64,000 bases of DNA, from contig PUFA01000312.1 of the NCBI GenBank assembly GCA_003508835.1, forward strand, positions 868,501 to 932,500, in the 5' to 3' direction. The stretch is from Eonycteris spelaea. Its lineage: Eukaryota > Chordata > Mammalia > Chiroptera > Pteropodidae. This document shows, piece by piece, positions 44,147-56,100 of this stretch (positions within the stretch are counted from its first letter, which is position 1; the number at the start of each line of letters is the position of its first letter). The position numbers and the translations under genes are program-made. Under the pieces are notes generated by a model. That model was not told where the DNA came from and made no database searches. It worked only from the letters and a program-made list of their open reading frames with translations.

Positions 44147-47100
44147 CTAGTTGCGCTCCTCACCCAGGGAGCTGGCAGGGCTGAGGGGCTCACTGGGGGT
44201 GCTGACGGAGCTGGAAGGCGCCGTGTCCACCGAGCCGCGCTTGCTTCCGCCGCCTATGGAGGACGAGCCAGAGGCGCGGCGCGGCCACTCAGGGGCACGG
44301 ATGTTGCGCCGGTCCTTGGCGGCCTCCTCTTCCTCGTCGTAGCGGTCACCGTCTTCATTTGGTGGCCGGTCCTGAGGATCCTCCTCATCCTCGCTCAGGT
44401 GCGGGCTCGAGTGTCGAGACAGCGAGGGCGATGGCGGCACTGAGGCTGGCCGTGGGTAGCGATAGCCCTGGGTCTGTGTATGGGGACGTGAGCACAAAGG
44501 GCAACTTGAGCGGTTCGCCCAGGCATCCACCACCCCCTAGGCCTTCTGACTCTAGGAAGGAAACCCCACCCCCCTCCCAAGCCCAGCCCTCTAGCTCCTG
44601 GCCCACCAGAGAACCCGGGTCCACTCACCGCCTCAGCCTCGTGGGGCTCGTAGGTGAAGTCCTCTGGAAAGGCCTTGGCCAATGCCATGTGGCGCGCTGA
44701 CATGTAGTACTTAAGGGAAAGAAGGGGAGGTGGCATCAGGGGGCAGGGTAGAGAGGGGCAACCCTGGCCACACCTTTATGCAGATGAGCGCGCTCTGAAG
44801 CCCCTCCTCCTAGGCCCCCTAAGCCAATTATCCATTTCCTGGCTCCACCCCTTACGTAGATAGGCAGAGCTGTGAGTGGACAGTCTCTGAAGCAAGGCTC
44901 CTTGGCCACACCCTTATGCAAATAGGAGAACTTCAGGCTTTTGTGGTCTTCGGCAGAAATTAATTTCTTAAAGGGACAGCAACTATTACAAGTAGGAGGA
45001 GACCATACCCCCTTCGCAGGCCTTTGAGACCGAGGAACCAGAGACCCAGAATTCGGAAGCGGCTGATTCACCAGCAGAGGACAGGAAAGGGGGTTATACC
45101 CGGCCTAGGTATTTCCAGTCCAGAAGGTCAGAGAGGCGCTCGGTACGGTTCCGCTGGATGATGCGCTGCCGCCGGCTCTGCTGGCAGAAGCTGTAGAGGA
45201 AGGAGGTGAGCTGCGAGCAGGAATCATCCAGACTGCGGAACCGCCGATCCAGAATGTAGATGCCTGTGGGGGCCAGGAGGGGGACTCAGAGAACAAATTG
45301 GGGAAACCTTCATTCTCCCTGGGACTCTGTGGCACCAGGACCCTCCTCCCGAGGGGACCTAGGAGTCCACTCTGTTCTGTCTTCTCTTAGTGCCCAAAGA
45401 GTCCATGCCCCTCCTCCCCGGGATCGAGAGTCCTGGTTCTCTGGGCGCTGACCGTAAGCTGAGGGGTCTGCGATGTGTTCCTCCATGAAGCAGCCGAAGC
45501 CAGAGAGGTTGGTGGAGATACTGGGGATGCCCATAACCGTGCACTCAGCTGCGGGAATAGTGAGAAAGGCCTTGTCAGCTTCCTCACCCCCCCCCACCCC
45601 CGCCCTCGCCCGCTTCCCGCCCCGTCTGAAACCGCAATAAAAGCCTCAACGGCGCCCTCTTCTGGCACCTTTGCCAAGTGCCGGGCGCTGTGCTGAACAA
45701 GTCAGGAGCTGCTCGCAAACCCAGGCTGGCTGTGCGTTAGACTGTTTATTATATATTATAGTCCCTATTTCTTAGAGGGGCAGCTAAGGGTCTCAGAAAA
45801 GAGATTCACTTTCCCCAAGGCCTCTGGATGAGGAAAAGTCTATAGTTGGGCGGTAAGATGCTAATTTATTGATTGAGCTTTGGATCAATGTCTACCACTT
45901 AATTTAATGCTCACACCCTGTAAGATGCTTTCTTGAGCCAGACCATAGTGTTTTGGCTATCACCGCTTCAGAGTCTGTTTTGACAGGAGGTAAGAAAAGT
46001 TCTTATTATTACTATCACTGTGTACAGAATAAGTACTTTGCCTTGTTTACTCTCTCAAATAGCACTGAGAAATGTTTCAAGGGGTTTATATAATTCTCAT
46101 ATAATGTTTCTTAAAAACCTCTATAGGCTGCAAAAGCAGGCATTAACTATAACAGGACTCATGGTGAAAATAGGGCACACGAAACGTATGCACCATTTTA
46201 ACCACAGATGAAACAAACTGGCAAAACTCCTAATTATCATGCAAACACAGTTTAAAAGCCTTGTTAAATTACTCATATATTAAGAAACACTATAGCTAGT
46301 GGTACTTATTTAGCCTTAAAAACATGAGAACTGTAGATAAGCTGTTCCAACTCAGAGCCCAGGTCTAAAGGGAGTCAACAGAAGGTGGGAAGCCGATGGG
46401 CACTGGGGACAGCTCAGGGAGATGTTGCCACAGCCACATTCGGTTGTGTTAAGCTATGCATTAAGCCGTTGCCATCAGCAAATTGGGGGAAATCACATGT
46501 GAACTGTGCTATCAGCCGTCCAGTTACACATCACATGAGCTGCTGTGTCATAGAAACACACACAGTAGCGTAAAATTGTTCCTGTTTTGCAAAGATTAGC
46601 TTGAACAAGTCCCTGGTCCCTGGATCATGCCAGATCTGACGAGGACACCACCACCATGCTGCACTCACCTGGTGTGTAGCCCCATGGCTCATAGTAGGAG
46701 GGAAAGACCCCAAGGTGGCAGCCACGGACAAACTCCTCATAGTCCACCGGGAGCAGGGGGCTCGTGGAGGAGAGGAACTCTGGGTGGAAAATCACCTGAC
46801 AGTGGAAAAAAGGGCTCAGCCCGAGGCACCTTAATTAGCTATTCCTGTCATCCCTGAGTGGCCTGGAGGGTAAAAATCTTGTCCAAAGTCACACAAGTCA
46901 GTGGCAGGACAAAGATTTGAATCCAAATCTGTCTGCCTCTGAAGCTCAGGCTCTTTCTAAACAAAGCAATCCTTCAATAAACAAGGGGAGATGGGAATGT
47001 GAGGTCCAGGCTCCCCCTACCCTCCAGCCAAGTGCAACCCACCCTGGGCAGTACCCTCACCTTGACCCTGTCGGCACTACTATTGAAGAGGCCAATTCGG

Positions 47101-50100
47101 CGGATGGTGGTCAGGATAGGGTCTGAGGAGTCGTCCAGCATATTGTGGGTGCACACAGGGGGGAAAGACTGCCGCTGTAGGGGACACAAATGGGGTGGGG
47201 GTCAAGGAAGGCACCTGCTGACCCTGAGGATCCAAGGAGACTACAATTCCCACCAGGCTGTGGGGCAACACGACCAAGAGATTACTGAGAGTTGTAGATT
47301 TCCCACTTGGCTCTATCTATAAAGGTTCTTTCCCCTTTCACCACCATGAGCTAAAAAGAAACTATAGTTCCCAGTAGTCTTTGAGGAAGAGCCAGGGTTA
47401 ACGAGCCCCACGGATTACGTGGACTAGCAGCTATCTTGTTCTGTACCCTTGGCTTTATCTTCAAGAAAATCCAAAGGAATGATAACTCCTCCCACTCGAC
47501 GGGGCAGAGGCTATGCCAATACGGTAGCAAAGTGCAGGGGTTGCTGAAAGTTGTAGTTTTCTTATGAAAATCCTGGCTCTCTTTCTCTCCAAACTCCCTT
47601 TACTCTCTGTGCTGTAATTTCCTCTGCCTCCATCCCAACAGAGGCCCAAAGAAACCACAATTCCCTACAGAAGAATTATCACTGAATGAATTCTTCGTCC
47701 GATTCTCACTGAAGGAGGATAGGGCTAGTATGATGGAAGTCCCAGGAGACTACTGGAATGTAAAGTTCTTTGCAACTGTTTGGTCCTTTCTCTCATTAAA
47801 AGTTACGCTCACCTTCAGTTGTCTACGGACTCCAGGGGCCTGAAAAACTTAACTCACAGCAGCCCCAGGGCCAAAACATGCTCAGGAGGCAGGCTGCTTT
47901 AGGGAACTACTGGAAATGTTAGTTTGGCTAAAAGCACGTCACGCCTTGTTTGTGAAACTTGGCTGTCGAGGTTTCCATTCCCCAGGAAATGTCTCACCAA
48001 TCCCAAACAAAGGGAACAAAGACACTTGACTCCAGAGAATAAAAGAATTCCAACTCCCAGAAATCTCCGGGGCAGAAAGCCCCAGGGGCTGCTAGGAACT
48101 GTAGTTCTCATTTGGTGACTGAATTTTTTTCCTACAGTTTCCCATCCACATAATTCCATTAATCTCAGGAATCTAAAGAAACTCCAGTTCCCAGGGGTGT
48201 TTGGGGACTTTGACACAGCCAGTGGGGTAAGACGTCGCGGCTGCAGTGTGCATTCAATGTTCTTCAGGTTATCAGTGTTTTAGATGACCTCCTAGCTGTC
48301 CCTAAAGAGGCCCAACAAAACGGCCTCTCCCAGCGGTCTCTGGGGGCAGAGGTGGCACCACAGCCCAAGGACAGCTGGGAGTTGTGGTTCTCCTACAGGG
48401 GTCTTAACTTTCTAAAGTCCCCACGGACCCTGGGGACTCAGAGAAAACACAACTCCCAGCAGCCCCTGTGGCATAATGAGCCCTGAGAAGGCAGGCGGCC
48501 CTAAGACCTTCTGGGAATTGAAGTTCTGCCAACCAGCCCTCAGGCCCTTCTGTGGACCTCCCAATGGATATACTCCAGAAAGGTCTGCCCAATAAAGTAG
48601 GACTCCCAGTAATCTCTGGGGTCAGAGCTGACATGGCGAGCTGCCCCTGGGACTGCTGGGAATAGCCATCCCTCTGCTCCGGGATGCAAACTATACCTGC
48701 GTGGCAAAGATGGCTCTCTTCATCATAGTGAAGTCCTCCTTGTCCAGCATCTTGTTCATGTCCGGGAGGCTCCCCCTGCAGGGCAGGCAGGGGCATGCAT
48801 CTGAGAAGGGGTGAAGAGAGGGGCCAGGGCCTAGGCAGGTACTGGGCTGAGGGTGGGGGCACTCACACCAGCAATGATTCGTAGAGCTTCCTCCCAAACT
48901 TCTCCTTCACTGCGTTGGCCGTATCCCTGGAAAGAGCAGAGCAACATCACATACACACCGGCCATTTACCGTAAGGTTTCTGGGGTTGCTGGGAAACAGG
49001 TCTGAGCAGCAAAGCCCTGGGGACTCCGAGCTAGAGGATGGAGACCCAGGGGACAGGCCCTGGAAGGCTCGGGTCCCTTGTGCCTTGTATCAGCTGTGTG
49101 GCCAGGAATAGGTGGCCTTCCCTCTCTGACTTTGGTGACTCATCAGTCAGATGGAAATAAAAATAGAATCAACCTCAGAGGTCAGCAGTGGGAACTTGAT
49201 GAGGTCATGACAAAAAAGTGCACGGTGCCCAGCACACAGCGAGCCTTCCAGAAATGTCAGCTATTATTAGGACCTGTACTAGTTAGTCCTGGAGGTGGCA
49301 ACGCTGAGCCCCGTTTTATAAAAAGGGAAAATTATGTTGCAAGAAGAAAATTTATGTACACAGATAAAGCTGACAAACAGTGCCACCCTATAACCCCTGT
49401 TGTTCCTCTGGTCACAATCCTCCCATAGTTCTGGCCTCACTCCTACCCCATTGGCTCCGACCCCACTGGCCTCCTGTTGTTTCTCAAACAAGCCTCAGGG
49501 CCTTTGCACTTGCTGCTCTCAGATCTACACAGGGCTCCCTCTTTCATTTCCTCTGTTGGTCTCTACCCAACGGCACTTTCTCAGTGTGGCTTGTCCACAT
49601 GACTCTCTGTCACAGATTTTGTTGTTGGTTTTTTTTTTTTTTTTTGCACTTTCTATAGAATTTCCTAGAATATGAGCTCAATGAGGGAAGGGATTTTATC
49701 TTTTTTGTTCACAGCTGTGTGTCCCAGGGCCTGGAACAGTGCCTGGCACATGGTAGGTCCTCAATGAATACCTGATGGCTAATGAAAGGGTTTCACAGAT
49801 GAGGAAACGGAGGCTCAGGGAGGGGGACTGGTTTGCTTAAAGTCACCAAGCCAGCAAGGGTCAGTGGCACGAGCTGGATCTCACTGGTGTGATATCAAGC
49901 CCCAGTCTTGCTGTCACACTTGTCCCGCCTGTGACATCTTACTGCCACCGAGCAGGAGGTGTCTTTAGCAAAGTGACTTCGCTAGAAATTGGTGGGGTCT
50001 GATATTCACGTTATAAATGACAAAACTTAAGACTCCACTGGACCCAGAGCACACAGCTGGGACCCCGGGCCACGGGCTGCTGACCAAAGCTGCTTGCGCA

Positions 50101-53100
50101 CGGCTTGGCCTTTGAGGGTTTCCACGTTGAAATTGTTGGTCCGAGCCGGCATGATGAAGAAGGCGACCACCGTCTGTTCGCTGTTGTTGACCTGAGGCGG
50201 CGGGAAGTGGGCGGGTCAGGGTCATGTGCAGGGAGGCTGAGGCCATCCACCCTTTTCCACCGCCCAAGACCATCAGGAGGCTGCTGTGCCCCTTCATGTC
50301 AAGGGGGTTCCCTATCGCCACCTCCCTGGGTCTCTGTTCCCGCCAGTTATGTACTGATTTTTCTCGTCCTCTCTTTGTGCCCTGGCAGTCCAGGCGGGCC
50401 TTACTCTGAGCAGATAGTTGAGCCTGGCCAAGGCCTCCAGGAAGACATCGGCCCCCTTGTTGGAGAACTCGTAGCGGCCGGCGATAAAGAAGTACAAGGT
50501 CTTGTCCAAGTTGAAGTCCAGGTGCCTAGAGAAGCCACACAAGGCCTGGTGAGGCTGAGACCCTCACCCTCAAGTCCTGGCCTTGAAATTACAAATCCCA
50601 GAAACTCCAGGGGCAAAGAAGACCATAGACAGAGTAGAGGCCACACAGAGACTCCTAGGATTTGTGGTTCTTTAATGCTTAGCTGGGGATCTCCTTCAAT
50701 ACTCGGCTGTTGTTCTGGCACTCGGAAAATCAAGAGGCTGAGCCCCCAACCTGTCCTCTCTCCCGAGACCTAGGGATCTGGCCCACGTACCCATAAAAAT
50801 GGCCCCGCACAAACTCCTGAATTCGGGCTTTGCTCTGAGCATGGAGGTTCTGGAACTCATGCATGGCTGAGAACTTCTTCACATTCAGTCCATTGGGGGT
50901 CACGATATCTGAGAATGAGAGAGAAGGTTCCATGTTTCATTTTTTCATTCAGGTCAGTGTGGTTGAATGAATAAATGAAGGAAAGACTCCTTCCTTTCTT
51001 TGTTTCAACAGCTCCTCTAGGAGTTCCCTCGTGACACAGCTGCCCTGCCTCTCGGATGCCTTCTTGCACAATATTACTTGCTCATGTTCATAAGCATAAC
51101 TACAGCTCCGATCACCCCTGCACATGACTAACCAAACAGGAAACGCATCTACTCTGGGGCTTCTGGGAGTTGTAGTTCTTTTGTTTATCCTATTCCACCC
51201 AGAGCTGGGAATAATTAAACATCCCCATCCGGCTTCTCCTAGAATATATCCTCTATCTTCAGGCCTCCTTTAGAGTCAAAACCATTTTTCTATCCTCACA
51301 GAAATTAAAGCATATCAATGAAAAATTATAACCCCCATCAGCTCCCAGGTAAAATTCCAGGAATGCAAGGAGCTGACCAGTCCAAAGGCCGCCTGGGAGT
51401 TACAGTTCTTGCCTTACATCTGTTGAGAACTGAGGCTATAGTTTAGGAAGAGAAAGTGGTTCTAACACTGCTTTTCTCAGAAACAAAATCCAATGACCCT
51501 CTACCCCCTTTCGGAAGACCCATATCTACGTTAGCCAATAAAATAATTTTACCATTTCTGAGATTAATATCAACAAAACTACACTTCCCATTAGTCTCTA
51601 GGGTAAACAGCCAGGTAAGCCTCATATTCAAGTCACAAATGTAGGGCCTTCTGGAATGGTAGTTCTCTGCTCTTCGCAGTGAGAAAGTCGATACAGCCTT
51701 TGCAGTCAACTGCCTCATTCGTGTCTAGGGACCCCAGCCTGTCCCCTACCTGGTTTCCTCTTGAGTAGGTGCTGAGCCTCGATGGCAGTGATCTGGGACA
51801 CAGTAGTGAAGACGTGAGCACAGTGGGCTGCCGCTCGCTCCATGCAGTAGCGATGATAGATTTGTCTCTCACCAGCTTCCTTGTCCACGTTGAACTGGGT
51901 GGGAAGAGAGGGCAGTCAGGTCAGGAAAACTGGGTAGAAGAATGGAGGAGCAGACTCCGGGGTCCTGGCGGAGGTTGGGGCTGAACCTGGTGGACTCTTG
52001 GGTCTGAGGGAGGAGGGCACTTGGGGACTTTGACTCCTGGATCCTGGGAGAAGAGGGAGCTCGATCTCCCAGAGCTTTGCACACAGTGTGACACTGCTCC
52101 CAAATACTGGCAGCCCCCACCTGCCGCACTCCCGGCTCACATTCTCCAGGTTGTTGTAGAAGTCCACAGCGCCGGCACACAGGTATCGCCCCAGCAGCGT
52201 GGCGTGGGTGGTGAAGATCGTGGCCACAGGCAGCCGCCGGGCGCGGCAGAGGCAGAGCCCGACACCCGCCAGCCATTCGTGGAAGTGTGCGACCACGTGC
52301 GGCTTCTCCTCGCTCTGGGCCAGGAACTGTGGGGCAACAGGGAACAGGGCTGTGCTATGTCTCCATGTGTGCTATGAGGACAAGCAGCAGTCCCCAACGT
52401 GGACCAGGAAGCAGGGGAGAGGTAAGTCTGTCACTGCCACCGCACAGAGTGGATGGTGGCCCGCTGCAATCCCCATAGGACAAGGAACTGTACGTTCCTG
52501 AGGCAGCTGACCCAATCCCCGGAGGCTGACGGGAGCTGGGCTTATTTTCAGACAATCTTCTAAGCCCCAGCAAGGCTGAATTGGAAAGATTGAAGTTTTA
52601 GTGTCCACAGGTCCTGGGACACGATGCCTGGAGACCCTTTATCTCGGTCACGAGTACACCCACAACCAATACTGGCTAAAGGACTACCACCTCCCGAATG
52701 CCCTAGAAGCAGCCAGTTCAGAAACTGTTTGTGCCATGACAGGGGAAATGGAGTGTCTCGAGCCTTCTAAAACCTAAAAGGGGGTCAAACCAGGTCTCCT
52801 AGTTCTCATGAAAATTGGGGTTTCCTAAAGATCTGGAGCCCCACCTGAGAGTCAAGTTCAATCACTATCATATTAGATACAAGAACTCCCAGAATTTCCT
52901 GGGCTGAGCCCTCCAGCTGGGCCAACCTCTCCAGGAGCTAATGGCAGAATTCCTATACTTGGAGTGAAGGAAGCTGGCATTGGGAGTTTGGGTCCTTGGG
53001 TTAAAGGACCCATAACTTTCAGATTGCCCTGGGAAACCACCCCCTTCGAGCCCGGGGATGATGGCCATATAGTCTTGGGCCTGAGGTTAAAAATGGTGAT

Positions 53101-56100
53101 ACGGCGACTGGCAGTGTGGCCTACCTCACCCAGGAACCAGGTGGTGAGGAAGCCAAAAAGGACGGCATCGTTGGCCTCACGGTCGTACCAGGGCACTCCA
53201 ATGTTGCACGTGTCCCAGAGCTCCCCCTTCCAGCGCTCCAGGGCCCAGGCCGAGGCCCCCACATCCAGGAGTACCACGAGGGGGCTCCCCTCGATCAGCC
53301 AGCGCCCGAAATATGCCTGTGGGGACCCACAGGGAGGCTTAGGGCATTACCAGTGTCTTGGCACAGCATGTATGCCAATCCCACCCACGGGCAGAGGTCG
53401 GAGCTTGCTGCCTCAGTCTCCCCATCCTGTTTCTGCATCTGCTGCTAATTTCTTACTCGCCACCTTATTTCTCTATCTACTGTTTGTTATTCCCACCAGT
53501 CTTTTTCTATCTCTGCTGCAACATTTTTCTTGTCTCTTGCTTAGTTTCCGTAATGCTGCCTTCTGCCACCCGCTGCCTCCTTTCTGTCCTTAGAACCACA
53601 CATTTTACGTGTCCTGTCTCTGTGCCCCCACTGCTTTGTTTCTGTTTGCTGCGCATTTCTCTCCCCAACCATCATGATGCTGTCTGCCACGATCTCTTCT
53701 TTCTGCTGCTAATTCGTTCCCCTGGATGCTCCTTTCACTGTTCTCGCCGCCATACTTCTACCGCCGTCCACCCTCTTTCCCAGCCCCGGAGCTGCATTTT
53801 TCTATCCACTGCCATGTTTCTAAGCCTCGCTGTCTCATTTCTGCCACCGCCACATTTCTCTTGTCTGCTTCTTTCTTCCTCAGACCTTGGTGTCGTTGTC
53901 GGTTCTGGGCCTGGTGCCACAGCTCTATCTAGCTGACAAACAGTTATCCTCTTCCCTAACCTGGCTTTTCTCAGCCTCCAGAGCCTGACCCCGATGCCCC
54001 TCCCCCTCCCAGCTGTTGTCTGCCCTTTTGCTGGGGGGCTATTCTTAGGCCCCAGCACGTGGGGAGCAGCTGCCATGGGGGAGGGCTGGGCTAGGGTTCC
54101 TTGGGGACACCTTTGGCCTGACTGGCCTCCAGACCCCACCCCAAACCAGAAGCTCAATGAAGGAACCACTGTACCCCTCCCTCCCAAGCACCAGCCTGTC
54201 TGTACTCAGCCCTGCTGCCTCACAGCTCTGTCCCTGGGCGGCAGCCATCTCTCTATGCTCATCCTTCAGCCCTCATCTGGGGCCTGGAGTGCTTCCTCCT
54301 CTCTTTGATCTCTGGCTCTGCCCGTCTAAAACTCTGTCTCCTGGGACTGCCTGATGACCTCTTCTTCATTAGTATTCCACCTTCCTTTCTCTTTCTAGGT
54401 CTATCTCTCTGAAACACTAAGCTACCTCTCTTCTGAGTCTAGAGTGTATCTCTTTCCATACTGCTCTAGTCCCTGGAGGGTGGGGAAGCCATCATCACCT
54501 TTTGGGACACTCAGTCTCTCTTCATCCGCCTCTCTCCCTTTGTCTGCCTGTCCACCTCACTCTGCAAGCTTGGCTGTTTATAGTAATATGATGATGGTGA
54601 TAATAATAACCACAACGATAATAGCTCACCCGCAGTTCTAACTTCAGGCCAAGACTGGGCTGAAGACTTTGTTAACTATTTCATCTTCCCCAAAACCCTA
54701 CAAGGCAGATGCCGTTAGCCAAGGTCACGACCACAGGAAGTGCAGAAGCTGAATTTGAACTTCAAGCTCTAGAACCCCTACTCTGGCCACCTGCCTCACT
54801 CCAGGCCCACCCCACCCCCTCACCCCCCGGGTGCTGGCTGGCTGTCCATCTTTCCATCTAGCTCCCTTTCTCTCTCTCTGGGTCTGATGATCTTCACCTC
54901 TTGGAACTGTCTCTTAGTCTGTCTTGTCCCTGCCTTCTGTCTGTCGCCATTCACCAATGTCTTAGAGCTTGGGGTTCACCCACCCACTTCATGGGATCCT
55001 GATTTGAGTGTCAATCTTAACTCCTGGGTCTGCCTGGGAAAAAGTATCAGGTTATCCTGTGTTTCTGTCCACGCCTCCCTCTCTCCCTGGGGCAGTCCCC
55101 CCACCCCCAACTCCACCCTTTCTCCATCTGCAGCTCCCACCCTGATGGCAGGCCCCCACCTACCTGCCCTCAGCCGAGCCATGTCCCACCTTGCAGCCCT
55201 TGCTGTTCATGGAGTCCAGCGTCCTCTTCAGAGCTGGGGTCGGGGGCTCGAGCAGTTCCACCTGGGTCCTCACACCCTGCTCCGTGTACGGTCCCACCAG
55301 GTAGTAGTTGTCGCCCCACTCATCCCCCGTCACCTTCGCCTTCGTCTGCAGCACCGTGTAGATGCCACCCACTGTGGGCCCAAGCGCATGAGGACAGGCC
55401 CCAGCCGAGGTGCACAGGTCTGGGCCCTGGGGCAGGGTGGGGGACCATGGGTAGCTCTGGGGCCCCGGACCGCTGGCTTAGAGGGAAGAGGGGACTGGGG
55501 GCCCATGAGTCAGAGTCAGAGGGAGGAGGGGGTAAGGGGCCGGAGGGCAGTCCTTCTGGGCCTAAGGGAGAAGGAGCTAGAAACTTGGAGGGAGGAGGGG
55601 GCTCAGGCTAGACTTCTGAGTCTGGGAGATGGGGCTGGGGCCCTAAGCTCCTGGGTCTGGGGGAATTAGGGGCTGGATTCCCAAAGACGACAGAGGCTGA
55701 CGAGGATTCCCAGGACCCAGACTCCCAAATTCCCGGCTTACAAGAGCTTGATTTAAATTCTCAGCCAGGCACTCTGACAGGGAGGGACCCTACTCAGCTC
55801 CCCACAGTTGCCCAAGAGCAGCAGGATTCCCTTGCCCCGCAGGGACTCTGGTGACCTGTCCCCCAGTCTCCTCTCCCCAACTGGGGAGACAGGCAGGCGG
55901 GGCCCTGCTTCTCCCAGGACTCTACTCCAGACCCACAAGTCTGGGCCCCCAGTCTCCTTACTTCCTGGAGCCTGGGCCTTGGTGATACATGGCTCAGTGT
56001 TTGCTGGCCCCTCCCATGGTGTAAGGCCCAGTTTCTCTCTCTCCCAAGACTCAGCTAAGCAAAACCCCAGCTCCCTCTCTTCTGAGGGGTGAGACCGCCT

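Noticed and set aside
47238..48671. CRISPR array
   Set aside because: The repeats are imperfect, palindromic modules with variable spacing in a vertebrate intron; no bacterial context.
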